A stretch of 64,000 nucleotides of DNA from CAVSKL01 sp963728475 [NCBI: Candidatus Eiseniibacteriota bacterium] (GCA_963728475.1 CAVSKL010000001.1:868001-932000); one strand, 5' to 3'. Shown: positions 1 to 8,405, numbered from the stretch's first letter. Translations and numbers: made by a program. The notes: generated by a model from the letters alone, not told the origin.

Positions 1-1780
1 CCTCGGTCCGGTCCAGGGTGCTCCCGGCGGGCAGCGTCACCGCCACGTCGATGAAGCCGTCGTCGGACTGCGGGATGAACTCCCCCCCCACGAACTTGAA
101 CAGTACCAGGCTCCCCACGAACACCACGCTCACGATGAGCGCGGTGCGCACCCGGTGGCGAAGCGACCAGCCCACCGACCGGCGGTAGCCGTCCTCGATC
201 CGGCGATACCCGGAGTCCCAGAGCCGGCCCAGGCCCAGGAACGGGGCCTCGATCCGGGACAGAAGCCGCCGGTGGCCGCGCGCGCGCCGCACCTGGTCGG
301 CCTTCGACTTCAGGAGCTTGGAGGCGAGCATGGGGGTGAGGGTGAAGCTCACCAACAGCGAGAACACGGTCGCGAACACCACCGTCAGTCCGAACTGTAC
401 GAAGAACTGCCCGATGATGCCGCCCATGAACGCGATCGGGGTGAACACCACGATGTTGGTCATGGCGGTGGCCGCGACCGCGATCGCGATCTCGTTGGTG
501 CCGCGCTCGGCGGCGGTGACCGGGTCCTCGCCCTTCTCGTCGATGTGGCTCTGGATGTTCTCCAGCACCACGATGGCGTTGGTGACCAGCACCCCGATCG
601 ATATCCCCAGGGCCAGGAGGGTCATCACGTTGATGGTGAAGTGGGCGAAGTCCAACAGCAGGAAGGTGGCGATGATCGAGGTGGGCATGGCCACCGCCGC
701 CACCACCGTGGTCCGCAGGCTGTGCAGGAACAGGTAGAGGATGATCGTGGTCAGGAGGATCCCGATCAGGATGTTGATCAGGACGTCGTGCACGGCCTGG
801 CGGATGAAGGTCGAGTTGTCGCGGATGATCGCGATGCTCATGCCCTCCGGGAGGGTGAGGTTGAGCTCGTTCACCCGCCGGCGCACCGCGTCCGCGGTCT
901 CCACCGTGTTGGCGTCGGTTCGCTTCTGCACGAACAGGCCCACCGCGTTGGCGCCGTTGGCCCGGGCCAGGGCGCGCGCCTCCACCGCGGAGTCCACCAC
1001 CCGCCCCACGTCCTCCACCCGCACCGTCCGCGCCGAGCCGGACATGTTGACCGGTAGCCGGCGGAGCTGGTTCAGGTCGGTGAACTCGCCCAGGACCCGC
1101 AGGGTGTACTCCTGGTCGGGCCGCTGCACCAGGCCCGCGGGAACGCTCAGGTTGGCCTGGGCGATCGCGGCGGAGACCTGGCTCGCGTCCAGGCCGTAGG
1201 CGGCCAGGCGGTCGGGGTTGAGATCGACGTGGATTTCCCGCTCCCGGCCGCCCACGATGCTGACCGAGGCCACGCCGGGGGCCTGGGACAGCCGGTCCTT
1301 CACCGTCTCGTCCGCCACCCGGTAAAGCTCCCGCGGGGACTGGGGTCCGGTCAACGCGAGGGAGAGGATCGGGAGCGCGCTGACGTCGAACTTGACCACC
1401 TGGGGTTTCTTGGCGTCGATGGGAAGCTCGTTCGCCACCGCGTCGACCTTCTCCTTGACGTCGATCGAGACCAGGTCCACGTCGGCGCCGATGTTGAACT
1501 CGATCAGGAGATTGGAAACCCCCTCCGAGCTGATCGAGTCCAGCCGCTTGATGTCGGCGATGGACGAGACGGCGTCCTCGAGCTTCTTGGTGACCTGGCT
1601 CTCGACCTCCTCCGGTCCCGCCCCCGGATAGATCGTGGTCACGGTCACGAACGGAAACTCCACGTTGGGGAAGAGATCCACCACCAGCCGCAGGTACGCG
1701 AAAAAGCCCAGGACCAGGAAGACCAGGATCAGCACGGTGGTGAGGACCGGGCGCTTGACGGAAAGTCCGGCGAGGGTCAC
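1..1780 (-). CDS. RND efflux transporter, inner-membrane pump (AcrB/HAE-1 type), 3' end beyond the window
   Basis: Proton-driven RND pump, the inner-membrane part of a tripartite efflux system; about 593 residues are visible and the C-terminal half lies off the left edge. The GTG start at 1780 overlaps the adaptor stop codon (GTGA), implying translational coupling. The protein opens with the typical LAGLSVKRPVL amphipathic start followed by TM1, the porter subdomains, and the TM2-TM6 block with the ENIQSH segment after TM4. In TM4 the two aspartates of the AcrB proton relay (VDDAIVV context) are replaced: the text is VTNAIVV (codons at 578-583, about residues 400-401). That may mark a subfamily with another relay. 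Fourth gene of tetR-tolC-adaptor-RND. Substrate is not predictable. Confidence 0.93.
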   Translation of the reverse strand, partial: MTLAGLSVKRPVLTTVLILVFLVLGFFAYLRLVVDLFPNVEFPFVTVTTIYPGAGPEEVESQVTKKLEDAVSSIADIKRLDSISSEGVSNLLIEFNIGADVDLVSIDVKEKVDAVANELPIDAKKPQVVKFDVSALPILSLALTGPQSPRELYRVADETVKDRLSQAPGVASVSIVGGREREIHVDLNPDRLAAYGLDASQVSAAIAQANLSVPAGLVQRPDQEYTLRVLGEFTDLNQLRRLPVNMSGSARTVRVEDVGRVVDSAVEARALARANGANAVGLFVQKRTDANTVETADAVRRRVNELNLTLPEGMSIAIIRDNSTFIRQAVHDVLINILIGILLTTIILYLFLHSLRTTVVAAVAMPTSIIATFLLLDFAHFTINVMTLLALGISIGVLVTNAIVVLENIQSHIDEKGEDPVTAAERGTNEIAIAVAATAMTNIVVFTPIAFMGGIIGQFFVQFGLTVVFATVFSLLVSFTLTPMLASKLLKSKADQVRRARGHRRLLSRIEAPFLGLGRLWDSGYRRIEDGYRRSVGWSLRHRVRTALIVSVVFVGSLVLFKFVGGEFIPQSDDGFIDVAVTLPAGSTLDRTE

Positions 1781-2928
1781 GACGCCGACCCTTCCGCGCC
1801 CGGCCGGAGCTCACCGTCCAGCTTGTGGAAGCGCACCTTGTCGCCGGTGTGGAGCTTGTTGGCGCCGAAGGTCACCACCAGGTCTCCCGGCTCGAGGCCC
1901 GAGGTCACCTGCACCCGGTCCTCGGTGACCGCGCCCAGGCGCACCCGGATCCGCTCCGCCTTGCCGTCCCGGACCGCGAACACTTCCTGATCGCTCCCCG
2001 GCACCACCTCCTGCTCGCCGAGGAGGGCGGCCCGGGGCGCCACCGCGCCCGCGTCCACGTGACCGGTCACCACCGACAGGGTCACGAACTGGCCCGGGAG
2101 GAGATTCCGGTCGGGGTTGGGGAACACCGCTTCGATCTCGTAGAGCCGGCTCTGGGGGTCGGCGCCCAGCGATACCCGGCTCACCCGGCCGGCGGGGGCG
2201 GCGGGCGCGGCCAGGCCGGTTCCGGTCTCCCGGGTGCCGCCGCCGGTGTCGGCGGTCAGCACCCGCACCGGAGCGCCCGGGGCGACCGCGCGGGCCACGT
2301 CCGAGGCAACCTCGGCGGTCACCCGGACCGAGTCCAGGGTCGCCACCTGGGCCACCGTCTCCCCCTGCGCGACCGTCGCCCCGGGAGTGACCGCGACCAG
2401 GGTCACGATCCCTTCGATGGGCGAGACCTCCTCCACCTGGAGCCGCGCGTCGCGGAGGGTGGCCGCGGCCACGGTGAGCTGGGTCCGGGCGTTGTCGAGG
2501 TCGCTCTCGGAGATCGCCCCCTGATCGAAGAGCGGCTGCAACCGGTCCACCTGACGCTTGGCGTTGTCGTAGCTCGCCTGCGCCTGCTCGAGCCGCGCCA
2601 CCGCCTCGGGGGAGGTGCGCGTGTCGTAGCGGAGGATGCGCTGGCCCGGCTTCACCCTCTCCCCCTCGCGCACGTCCACCTCGGCCACCTTGTGGTCGGC
2701 GCGGGCGGTGAGGTCGGTCTGGCGCCACCCCGCGGCCTGCCCCGAGACCTCGCGGGTCACGGTCAGGGTGTCCGCGCGCACGGTCACCGCATCCACCGGT
2801 ACGCCTTCGGCGGCCTGGATCTCGGCGATCCCCTGGACCGGCGCCTTGCGCCCCTGGGCGGAGATGCGGAGGATCACCACCACCACCAGCACTACCAGGA
2901 TCGCGGCTCCGATCAGCACCTTTCTCAT
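1777..2928 (-). CDS. RND efflux periplasmic adaptor (HlyD/AcrA membrane-fusion protein)
   Basis: Membrane-fusion protein of 383 residues that bridges the RND pump and the TolC channel. A single N-terminal membrane segment (about residues 4-23) anchors it. Then come a barrel-sandwich/lipoyl half, a coiled-coil hairpin (about 105-165, rich in Ala, Gln, Arg, with the family-typical DNARTQL segment), the second lipoyl half with SPIEGIV, and beta-barrel and membrane-proximal domains (VVPGSDQEVFAVRDGKAERIRV style). Its ATG overlaps the tolC stop as ATGA, with GGAGGTGA just upstream inside tolC. It overlaps the pump start by 4 nt downstream. Length and domain order are normal for the family. Confidence 0.94.
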   Translation of the reverse strand: MRKVLIGAAILVVLVVVVILRISAQGRKAPVQGIAEIQAAEGVPVDAVTVRADTLTVTREVSGQAAGWRQTDLTARADHKVAEVDVREGERVKPGQRILRYDTRTSPEAVARLEQAQASYDNAKRQVDRLQPLFDQGAISESDLDNARTQLTVAAATLRDARLQVEEVSPIEGIVTLVAVTPGATVAQGETVAQVATLDSVRVTAEVASDVARAVAPGAPVRVLTADTGGGTRETGTGLAAPAAPAGRVSRVSLGADPQSRLYEIEAVFPNPDRNLLPGQFVTLSVVTGHVDAGAVAPRAALLGEQEVVPGSDQEVFAVRDGKAERIRVRLGAVTEDRVQVTSGLEPGDLVVTFGANKLHTGDKVRFHKLDGELRPGAEGSAS

Positions 2929-4460
2929 CGCTCACCTCCGTCCGGCCCCAGCGCCGGCCCGCGCCCCAGGGTGTTCTCCAGCTTGGCCAGCGCCGCGTCG
3001 TAGCGATAGAGGGCCTCGGAACGGGTGACGCGCGCCTGGTTCAGCGCCAGCTCCGCGTCGAGCACTTCCAGCTGGGTGCTGAGGCCGCTCCGGTAGCGCA
3101 CCTCGGCAATGTGGTAGGCCTCCCCGGCCAGCCGCACCGACTCCTCCTCGCCCTGTAGTTCCTCCTCGATCGAGCGCACGTCCGCCCAGTCGCTCCGCGC
3201 CTGAAGGCGGATCTGCTCCTGGAGCTGTTGCGCGGCGAGCGACGCCTTGGTGGCGTTGGCCTCGGCCTGGCGGGTGCGGTTCCGGTTCTCGAACCCGTCG
3301 AGGATGGGCCAGGTGAAGGTGAGCCCCACCGCCGCGCTCTGGGCGGTCTCGTGCTTGCCCGGGATGAGGCCTCCCGAGGACTGCCCCTGCCAGGTGTAGT
3401 TGCCGTCCAGGTACAGGAGCGGCAGGTCGTTGGCGCCCTGGGCGCGGGCCTGGTCGGCCGCGGCCTTGGCCTCGAGGCGGGCCGCGCGGAGTTCCCGGCG
3501 ATTGTCGAGCGCCTCCTCCACCGCCTGTTCGCGGCTCATGGCGAACGGCACGAAAGCCAGGGTGTCGGTGAGCGCCACCGGCCGGTTCAGGTCCAGGCCC
3601 ACCTGGCGCTTGAGCGTCTCCAGGGCGATCGAGGCCTGGTTCTGCGCCCGGGTGAGAACCGGCTTCCGGTTGGAGACCTCCACCTCGGCTCGCAAGAGGT
3701 CGAAGCGGGCGGTCACTCCCTTGCTCACGCGGGCCTGGATATCGTCGCGGCGCCGCTCCGCCTGGTTCAGCGATTCCCGGGCGATGCCCACCTGGTTCCG
3801 GGCCAGGAGCGCGGAGTAGTACGCGTCCTTGACCTGGAGCGCGATCCCTCCCGCGGAGGCGTCGCCGCTGAACTCGGCGGCCCGGGCGCGTTCCTTGGAG
3901 GCGCTGTAGGCCGCGCCCACCCGGCCCGAGCTGTAGAGCGGCTGGCGGAGCGAAAGGGTGGCCTGGTAGGCGTTGTCCTCGCCGATCACGATCGACTGGG
4001 TGCCGCCCGACGAATCCGGGAAGAAGATCACCGGCTTCTTGAGGTTCCGGTCGTAGCTCGCGTCGAGGTTGATCTTGGGGAGCGCGTTGGCCAGCACCAC
4101 GCCCTTTTGGGCCTGGGCCACCTTCACGTCCTGGCGGGCCATGGCCGCCGCCTCGCCCCCGGCCAGGGCCTGGCGGACTGCGTCGTCCACCGAAAGCCGG
4201 AGGGTGTCGCCCGAGGCCCCGCCGCTCCCGGTGTCGGGGGCCGTCATGGCTCCGGTGTCGGGGGCGGTCATGGTTCCGGGGGCGGTCATGGTCCCGGTGT
4301 CGGGCGCCGTGATCTGGGTGGGAGTCGCGGGTGAGGCGGGCGCCGTGGTCTGGGCCGGGGCCGGCCACGCCGCGAACAGGGTGAGGGCCAGGGCCAGCGC
4401 GGACCCGGGGATCAGGACCGGCCGCGGCCGGTGGAGTGCGTTCCGATCGGTCATGTTCAC
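2925..4460 (-). CDS. TolC-family outer-membrane efflux protein
   Basis: Outer-membrane channel of the tripartite pump, about 511 residues. It has an N-terminal signal region, then a linker with imperfect Thr-Met-Thr-Ala-Pro-Asp-Thr-Gly repeats (about residues 55-85, 4210-4310), which looks like a local minisatellite. Two outer-membrane efflux repeats follow, with long helices typical of TolC (RLSVDDAVRQAL start, RYRSGLSTQLEVLDAE near the end). GTG at 4460 sits 8 nt after GGAGG and is preferred; ATG at 4454 in the same frame is the alternative. The start lies only 2 nt after the tetR stop, so the four genes form one operon. Confidence 0.93.
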   Translation of the reverse strand: MNMTDRNALHRPRPVLIPGSALALALTLFAAWPAPAQTTAPASPATPTQITAPDTGTMTAPGTMTAPDTGAMTAPDTGSGGASGDTLRLSVDDAVRQALAGGEAAAMARQDVKVAQAQKGVVLANALPKINLDASYDRNLKKPVIFFPDSSGGTQSIVIGEDNAYQATLSLRQPLYSSGRVGAAYSASKERARAAEFSGDASAGGIALQVKDAYYSALLARNQVGIARESLNQAERRRDDIQARVSKGVTARFDLLRAEVEVSNRKPVLTRAQNQASIALETLKRQVGLDLNRPVALTDTLAFVPFAMSREQAVEEALDNRRELRAARLEAKAAADQARAQGANDLPLLYLDGNYTWQGQSSGGLIPGKHETAQSAAVGLTFTWPILDGFENRNRTRQAEANATKASLAAQQLQEQIRLQARSDWADVRSIEEELQGEEESVRLAGEAYHIAEVRYRSGLSTQLEVLDAELALNQARVTRSEALYRYDAALAKLENTLGRGPALGPDGGER

Positions 4461-4462
4461 GT

Positions 4463-5122
4463 CTATCGCCTCCGCCGTGCCGGCGCGACCGCGATCCCGT
4501 TCCAGAGCACCCGGCGGATGGCCGGCGTCTTGCCGCGGAGATCTCCTTGGAATCCCGAGATGGCCCACCGGGCCACGAATCCGTTCACCACGTCGTGGAA
4601 CACCGCCAGGAGGTCGGCGACCTCGATCGGGGCCAGCGAGCCGTCGTTGCGGCCCTCCTCGAACAAGGTTCGCAGCCGGCGGTCCATGCGCCGCTTGAGC
4701 CGGGCGGTGCTCCGGGAAAGGGGGCTCGCGGCCGCCCGGGACGCGGTCTTGCCTTCGTTGAGAAAGAGTCGGAAGAAGTTGCGGTGGCCGGTGGCGAACT
4801 CCAGGAGGCGGTCGATGAGCACGTCGAGGCGCTCGACCACCGGCCGGTCGCCGCGGTCCCGGAGCGCCGCGCGCATCATCCCGTCCAGCTCCTCCCCTTC
4901 CCGGAGGACCACCGCCTCGAAGAGGGCTTCCTTGTTCCCGATCAGGTTGTAGAGATGCCCCACGCTGAACCCCGCGGCCTCCGCGACGTCGCGCATCGAG
5001 GTCCCCTCGAAACCGTGCCGGGCGAAGAGGTCGAGGGCGGCGTCGAGGATGGCGCGGCGCTGGGCCTCCTGTTCGGCGGTCCGGCGCGCCAGGCGCCGCG
5101 AGGGTTTGGGAATCGGGGACAA
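4463..5122 (-). CDS. TetR/AcrR-family repressor of the efflux operon
   Basis: First gene of the efflux operon, encoding a TetR-family repressor of about 219 residues. The N-terminal HTH is clear (ILDAALDLFARHGFEGTSMRDVAEAAGFSVG-type pattern, about residues 26-65), followed by an all-helical ligand domain. The chosen start is TTG at 5122, preceded by AGGAG at good spacing. A longer in-frame reading from 5197 would run through the promoter and operators and is rejected. Position upstream of tolC, adaptor and pump, plus two palindromes overlapping the promoter, argues for autoregulation and substrate-induced derepression of the pump. Confidence 0.92.
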   Translation of the reverse strand: MSPIPKPSRRLARRTAEQEAQRRAILDAALDLFARHGFEGTSMRDVAEAAGFSVGHLYNLIGNKEALFEAVVLREGEELDGMMRAALRDRGDRPVVERLDVLIDRLLEFATGHRNFFRLFLNEGKTASRAAASPLSRSTARLKRRMDRRLRTLFEEGRNDGSLAPIEVADLLAVFHDVVNGFVARWAISGFQGDLRGKTPAIRRVLWNGIAVAPARRRR

Positions 5123-5133
5123 GATCGGTCTCC

Positions 5134-5147
5134 TGAATTGGCATTCA
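5134..5147. promoter_or_regulatory. Palindromic operator 1 (probable TetR site)
   Basis: TGAAT-N4-ATTCA, a perfect inverted repeat lying between the promoter and the tetR start. Its centre is 19 bp from that of the second palindrome. Confidence 0.7.
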
Positions 5148-5152
5148 ATCCA

Positions 5153-5166
5153 TGAACGGAAGTTCA
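5153..5166. promoter_or_regulatory. Palindromic operator 2 (probable TetR site)
   Basis: TGAAC-N4-GTTCA, a perfect inverted repeat that overlaps the predicted transcription start just downstream of the -10 box. Its half-site matches operator 1 except for the last base, so both are probably bound by the adjacent TetR protein. Confidence 0.72.
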
Positions 5167-5168
5167 AG

Positions 5169-5197
5169 AGAGTACCGGCGGACCCGCCCTGAGTCAA
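5169..5197 (-). promoter_or_regulatory. Sigma-70 type promoter of the tetR-tolC-adaptor-RND operon
   Basis: On the minus strand TTGACT (5197-5192) and TACTCT (5174-5169) are separated by exactly 17 bp. The start would fall near 5162, inside operator 2, which fits repression by steric block. Confidence 0.75.
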
Positions 5198-5242
5198 CCG
5201 GTGATCGTGATCCCATGGTTGTTGCGCCGGCCGGAGGTATGG

Positions 5243-6139
5243 CTAGCCGCGCCAGGCCTCGAAAGCGTCCCCGGCGTGATCCAGGAACGAGATCCACTGG
5301 GGAGTCCATCCCAGCTCGTGGGACGCAGGCGCGGCCAGGGCCTGGTCCAGGCGGAACGCGTCGGCCATCGGGCCCATCTCCTCCCGGGCCTTCTCGGGCG
5401 CGGTGGCGCGGACCTTGCCGTTCGATCCCGCCGCGTTCGCGATGGCCTCGGCGACGTCGCGCAGGCGCACCGGGGTTCCGTCCACCCCGTGAAAGATCCC
5501 GCGCGCATGTCGCTCGGCGATCAGCCGGTAAAGCCCGGCCAGGTCGTCCCGCCACACGCACGACCAGCGGTTCTCGCCGTCCCCGGGGATGCGGACCGCA
5601 CCCTCCTCGACCGCGCTCCGGTAGAGCATGGGGAAGAGGCCCCCCTTCCCGCCGTAGACCATCCCGGGACGCACGATCGCCACCGCGAGGTCGGGGGAGT
5701 CGCCGGCCAGCACGGTCCGCTCGTACTTTGCCCGCCACGCGGACCCTTCCCAGGCGTGGCCGGTGGAGGCGTCCTCCGCGGCCGGCTGCTCGCCGGTGTC
5801 GCCGAGGGCCCAGCAGCCGGAGGTATAGACCAGGACCCGGGTGGTGGCGCTCTTGGTGCCGGCATCCAGGAGGGTCTCGAACGCCCCCCGGTCGAGGGCG
5901 GCGGTATCGCCCTCGTAGTCCATGGCGGTGTGGATGATCGCTTCGTGACGCGACGCGGTGTCCCGCCAGTCGTGGGGATGCAGCAGGTCGCCGAGCACCG
6001 GGGTGCCGTGGGCGGACCGGACGGCGCGGGCGGCCTCGTCGGAGCGGGCGAGCCCGCTCACCTCGTGCCCGTGGGCGGCGAGCTCCTGCAGGATCGCGTT
6101 GCCGATGTAGCCGCTGGCTCCGGTGAGGAACACCTTCAT
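5243..6139 (-). CDS. NAD(P)-dependent epimerase/dehydratase-like protein (atypical extended SDR)
   Basis: Rossmann-fold protein of 298 residues with the N-terminal dinucleotide motif TGASGYIG (about residues 6-13) and the overall layout of extended SDRs such as nucleoside-sugar epimerases (IVRPGMVYG segment in the middle, WRDDLAGLY later). The usual catalytic YxxxK is not evident: the corresponding stretch reads SAWRAKYERT, so the enzyme is atypical and its substrate unknown. ATG at 6139 is preceded by AAGGAG at 9 nt. A longer upstream reading lacks support. It stands alone, tail to head with the efflux promoter region. Confidence 0.85.
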   Translation of the reverse strand: MKVFLTGASGYIGNAILQELAAHGHEVSGLARSDEAARAVRSAHGTPVLGDLLHPHDWRDTASRHEAIIHTAMDYEGDTAALDRGAFETLLDAGTKSATTRVLVYTSGCWALGDTGEQPAAEDASTGHAWEGSAWRAKYERTVLAGDSPDLAVAIVRPGMVYGGKGGLFPMLYRSAVEEGAVRIPGDGENRWSCVWRDDLAGLYRLIAERHARGIFHGVDGTPVRLRDVAEAIANAAGSNGKVRATAPEKAREEMGPMADAFRLDQALAAPASHELGWTPQWISFLDHAGDAFEAWRG

Positions 6140-6498
6140 GATGGTTTCTCCTTGTCGTGAAGCGGCGCGGGCCCGGCGATTTCGAACGACAAGGGCGGGC
6201 GGGCGCCGGAACAATTCCTTGGCCGCGGGCGAGGCCGCCCGGCGGCGCTCACTTCCACCTTAGGAACCGGCGCCGCGACTGGCAAGCGCGCGAGCGCCAC
6301 GGGTGAGGGCGGAGGTTGGGGGTCCACGGCGGGAGTCAGGCCGTAGGTCGTGGCGGGAGCCGGGGGTCGGTCGCCACCGGCGGGCAAGGGCATGCGAGCG
6401 CCACGGGCCTGGAGGCGCGGGCGCGAGACAGGGTTGGAAGTGGCGACTGCACGTCGCGGCGCGGGCGGGGGCCGCGTGCCGGGGTCCGGTTCTGGCGG

Positions 6499-6796
6499 CC
6501 GCCGGCGCCGGCCGGTTTCTGAGAGTCCGGGTTCTCGAGGACCTCCGCCTCGGGCGTGGCCCCGCCCGCGCGCCCGGACAAACGGAGTCGCGACACGCCC
6601 GCGGTCGAACGGAGGCGCCACGTACACACGGTCAAACGGAGTCGCGATGTGCGCCCATTAGGAGCGCGACGCGCGCCCGGACAAACGGAGTCGCGACACG
6701 CCCGCGGTCGAACGGAATCGTCGCGCGCGCGCCTCCCGTTCCAAAGTTCTCCAAACAAAGTCGGGACCCGGGTCCCTATCCGGCCGGCGGGGGCGC
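6499..6796. repeat. Repeat cassette A (conserved left block, 27-nt array, conserved right block)
   Basis: Nearly identical to cassette B at 7037-7285. Both have a conserved left block of about 77 nt (6499-6575), an array of 27-nt units and a conserved right block (6733-6796) that includes the palindrome GGGACCCGGGTCCC. The two cassettes differ in length almost only by the number of array units. Confidence 0.85.
6576..6732. repeat. 27-nt tandem repeat array A (five full units plus one degenerate)
   Basis: Units at 6576, 6603, 6630, 6679 and 6706, with a damaged 22-nt unit at 6657-6678. Each starts GG(T/A)C(A/G)AACGGA and most carry the palindromic core GTCGCGAC or a variant of it. There are no spacers, so it is not a CRISPR array. 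Confidence 0.88.
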
Positions 6797-6819
6797 GGGT
6801 TTTCGGCGCGCGCATAATT

Positions 6820-6848
6820 CATTGTTGCACAATGTGATACCCGGGTAT
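6820..6848. other. AT-rich spot with two adjacent palindromes
   Basis: CATTGT-TGC-ACAATG (6820-6834) is followed directly by the 12-bp palindrome ATACCCGGGTAT (6837-6848). Both stand out from the surrounding GC-rich DNA. Related words recur at 37898-38005. Confidence 0.5.
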
Positions 6849-6993
6849 TTCTTCGGCCGGCCGGGGGGCGCCGTTCCGGCGCCCGGCCGGGGGTGGCTCC
6901 GGCGGATCCGTCCCCAGGTGAAGGGTTCGGCCGGCGGACGGTCCCAACCCGGACTCGGAGGGTCGACCGGACCGTCACCGGGCCGCCGTCTGG

Positions 6994-7047
6994 GTCGGAC
7001 CGTCGGCGACCGCCACCCGGGTCGGACCGTCGGCGACCGCCGGCGCC
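6994..7047. repeat. Second type of 27-nt direct repeat (two units)
   Basis: Two units starting at 6994 and 7021 share GTCGGACCGTCGGCGACCGC. A more degenerate relative lies just upstream (6962-6993). The period equals that of the neighbouring arrays but the sequence differs. Confidence 0.7.
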
Positions 7048-7285
7048 GGCCGGTTTCTGAGAGTCCGGGTTCTCAAGGACCTCCGCCTCGAGCGCGGCCC
7101 CGCCCGCGCGCCCGGTCAAACGGAGTCGCGACGCGCCCGCGGTCGAACGGAGTCGCGACGCGCCCGCGGTCGAACGGAGGCGCCACGTACACACGGTCAA
7201 ACGGAGTCGCGACGCGCGCGCCTCCCGTTCCAAAGTTCTCCAAACAAAATCGGGACCCGGGTCCCTTTCCGGCCGGCGTGGGCGC
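7037..7285. repeat. Repeat cassette B
   Basis: Second copy of the cassette described at 6499-6796, with the same left and right blocks and a shorter array. Confidence 0.85.
7114..7221. repeat. 27-nt tandem repeat array B (four units)
   Basis: Units at 7114, 7141, 7168 and 7195, exactly in register. Units 1, 2 and 4 carry GTCGCGAC. Unit 3 is the same variant (GGCGCCACGTACACAC ending) seen as unit 2 of array A, so the variant was present before the duplication. Confidence 0.9.
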
Positions 7286-7405
7286 AGGCTCGGAGTGCGC
7301 GCAGTTCGTCACGGCACCGGGCCGGACCCGGGTATGCGGCGGCGCCCGCCTCCCGCTCCCGGCGGACAACGAACCTCTCGGCTCCGGAAATCACACCCTC
7401 TCCGG

Positions 7406-7453
7406 GTTTCCGATCTTACGAACCTCCCCGTTTCCGATCTCGCGAACCTCCCG
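7406..7453. repeat. 24-nt direct repeat, two units
   Basis: Two 24-nt units that begin GTTTCCGATCT and contain CGAACCTCCC differ at only a few positions. Confidence 0.7.
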
Positions 7454-7501
7454 GGTGCCGTCATCAACAGCCTGCCGTCCACTGCGCCGCCCAAATAGAG
7501 T

Positions 7502-7537
7502 GGGGCCCGGGTGGGGAGGAGATTCCACCCGGGCCCC
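7502..7537. terminator. Perfect 13-bp hairpin, possible bidirectional terminator
   Basis: GGGGCCCGGGTGG, a 10-nt loop, and the exact complement CCACCCGGGCCCC. No T-run follows on either strand, so termination is uncertain; it could be a structured RNA element. Confidence 0.5.
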
Positions 7538-8227
7538 GTCGGGCCCCGCATGCAACGCGCGAGGGTCTCAAGAGATTGGCGACCGTCCGTCGGACCTCAG
7601 GGGCGCTGTCAGGGAACACAGTTGTCACAAAGTCCGGTCGCCAAACCGGCCGCCCGCAGTCGGGGTTGCGGCCGCCCGCCGTCGCGAGACAGAAGCCTTG
7701 CGAGGAGGAGGAGGGGGACTGGAGAGGGCTTGGCTCCCTTTCCCGCTCCGACGGGCGTCACCGCTGGCGCCTTCCGGCGCCACCCCTTTCGAGGGCGTAC
7801 AGCCGTTGAATAGAGCAGGAGCCGTGCCAGTCGGGACGCTCACCGCCCCGGGCTCGCGCAACCGGTTGGCGCACGGCCGGTTCCATCCTCGTCCCCCCGC
7901 TTCCCGGCCCGAAGCCCCGGAGCGGGGTGGAAGGGCGATTTTCCGAACTCAGCCGGCTCCCTCCGGCCACACCCCCCTCATTCTGTATGCAATCACTTGT
8001 CCAGAAACCGGTTAGCCCGACGGTTCAATTCAACCACCACCGGGGGCGGCTGCCCCACCTCCACGGTCTCGCCGGCGCTGCCGGGAACCCCGGAATCCCG
8101 GCCGGCGTCTCCCGAGCGCCTTTCCCCCCGGAGAATCGGCCGGCCCGACTCCGGCGACTGCCGCGCCCCATCCCGGTCCCGATCCCGCGCCTGCCGGTGC
8201 GCCCTGCCGGCACGAAATCCCACCGTT

Positions 8228-8249
8228 CCTAATCATCCCCTAACAATCG
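8228..8249 (+). promoter_or_regulatory. Pho-box-like direct repeats upstream of pstC
   Basis: Two adjacent 11-nt units, CCTAATCATCC and CCTAACAATCG. The same unit family occurs three times upstream of pstS (12665-12697). The 8-bp repeat with 3-bp spacer layout is that of PhoB/SphR-type sites. A leader of about 220 nt separates it from the pstC start. Confidence 0.65.
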
Positions 8250-8300
8250 GGCGCGAGACTGCTCGACCGAACCGGCGGAAGTGACCCGCGGCCACATCAG

Positions 8301-8405
8301 AACCCGCGACTCGCGAACCTTGATCGGTTGCCGCCCGAACCCGCGACCCGCGAAACATCCGGGACCGGCCGCCCAAACCCGTGACCCGCGACCCGTGTCC
8401 CGCGG
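8301..8405. repeat. Three degenerate repeats of about 37 nt in the pstC leader
   Basis: Units begin AACCCG(C/T)GAC at 8301, 8338 and 8376 and then diverge. They lie between the Pho box and the pstC start codon. Confidence 0.5.

Noticed and set aside
155-1990. Plus-strand open frames across the RND and adaptor genes
   Set aside because: Shadows of clearly conserved minus-strand genes.
6576-7221. Arrays of 27-nt units as a CRISPR
   Set aside because: Units are directly adjacent without spacers and no cas genes are in the window.
7606-7627. CTGTCA ... TTGTCA as an E. coli-type Pho box in the gene-poor region
   Set aside because: Spacing is 16 bp, not 11, and the site is 840 bp from pstC; the CCTAACA repeats fit better.
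6303-8015. A 570-codon open frame on the plus strand across the repeat region
   Set aside because: Product is Arg/Gly/Pro low-complexity text with no fold-like pattern; many frames are open here because of GC content, and it is interrupted by repeats of different types.
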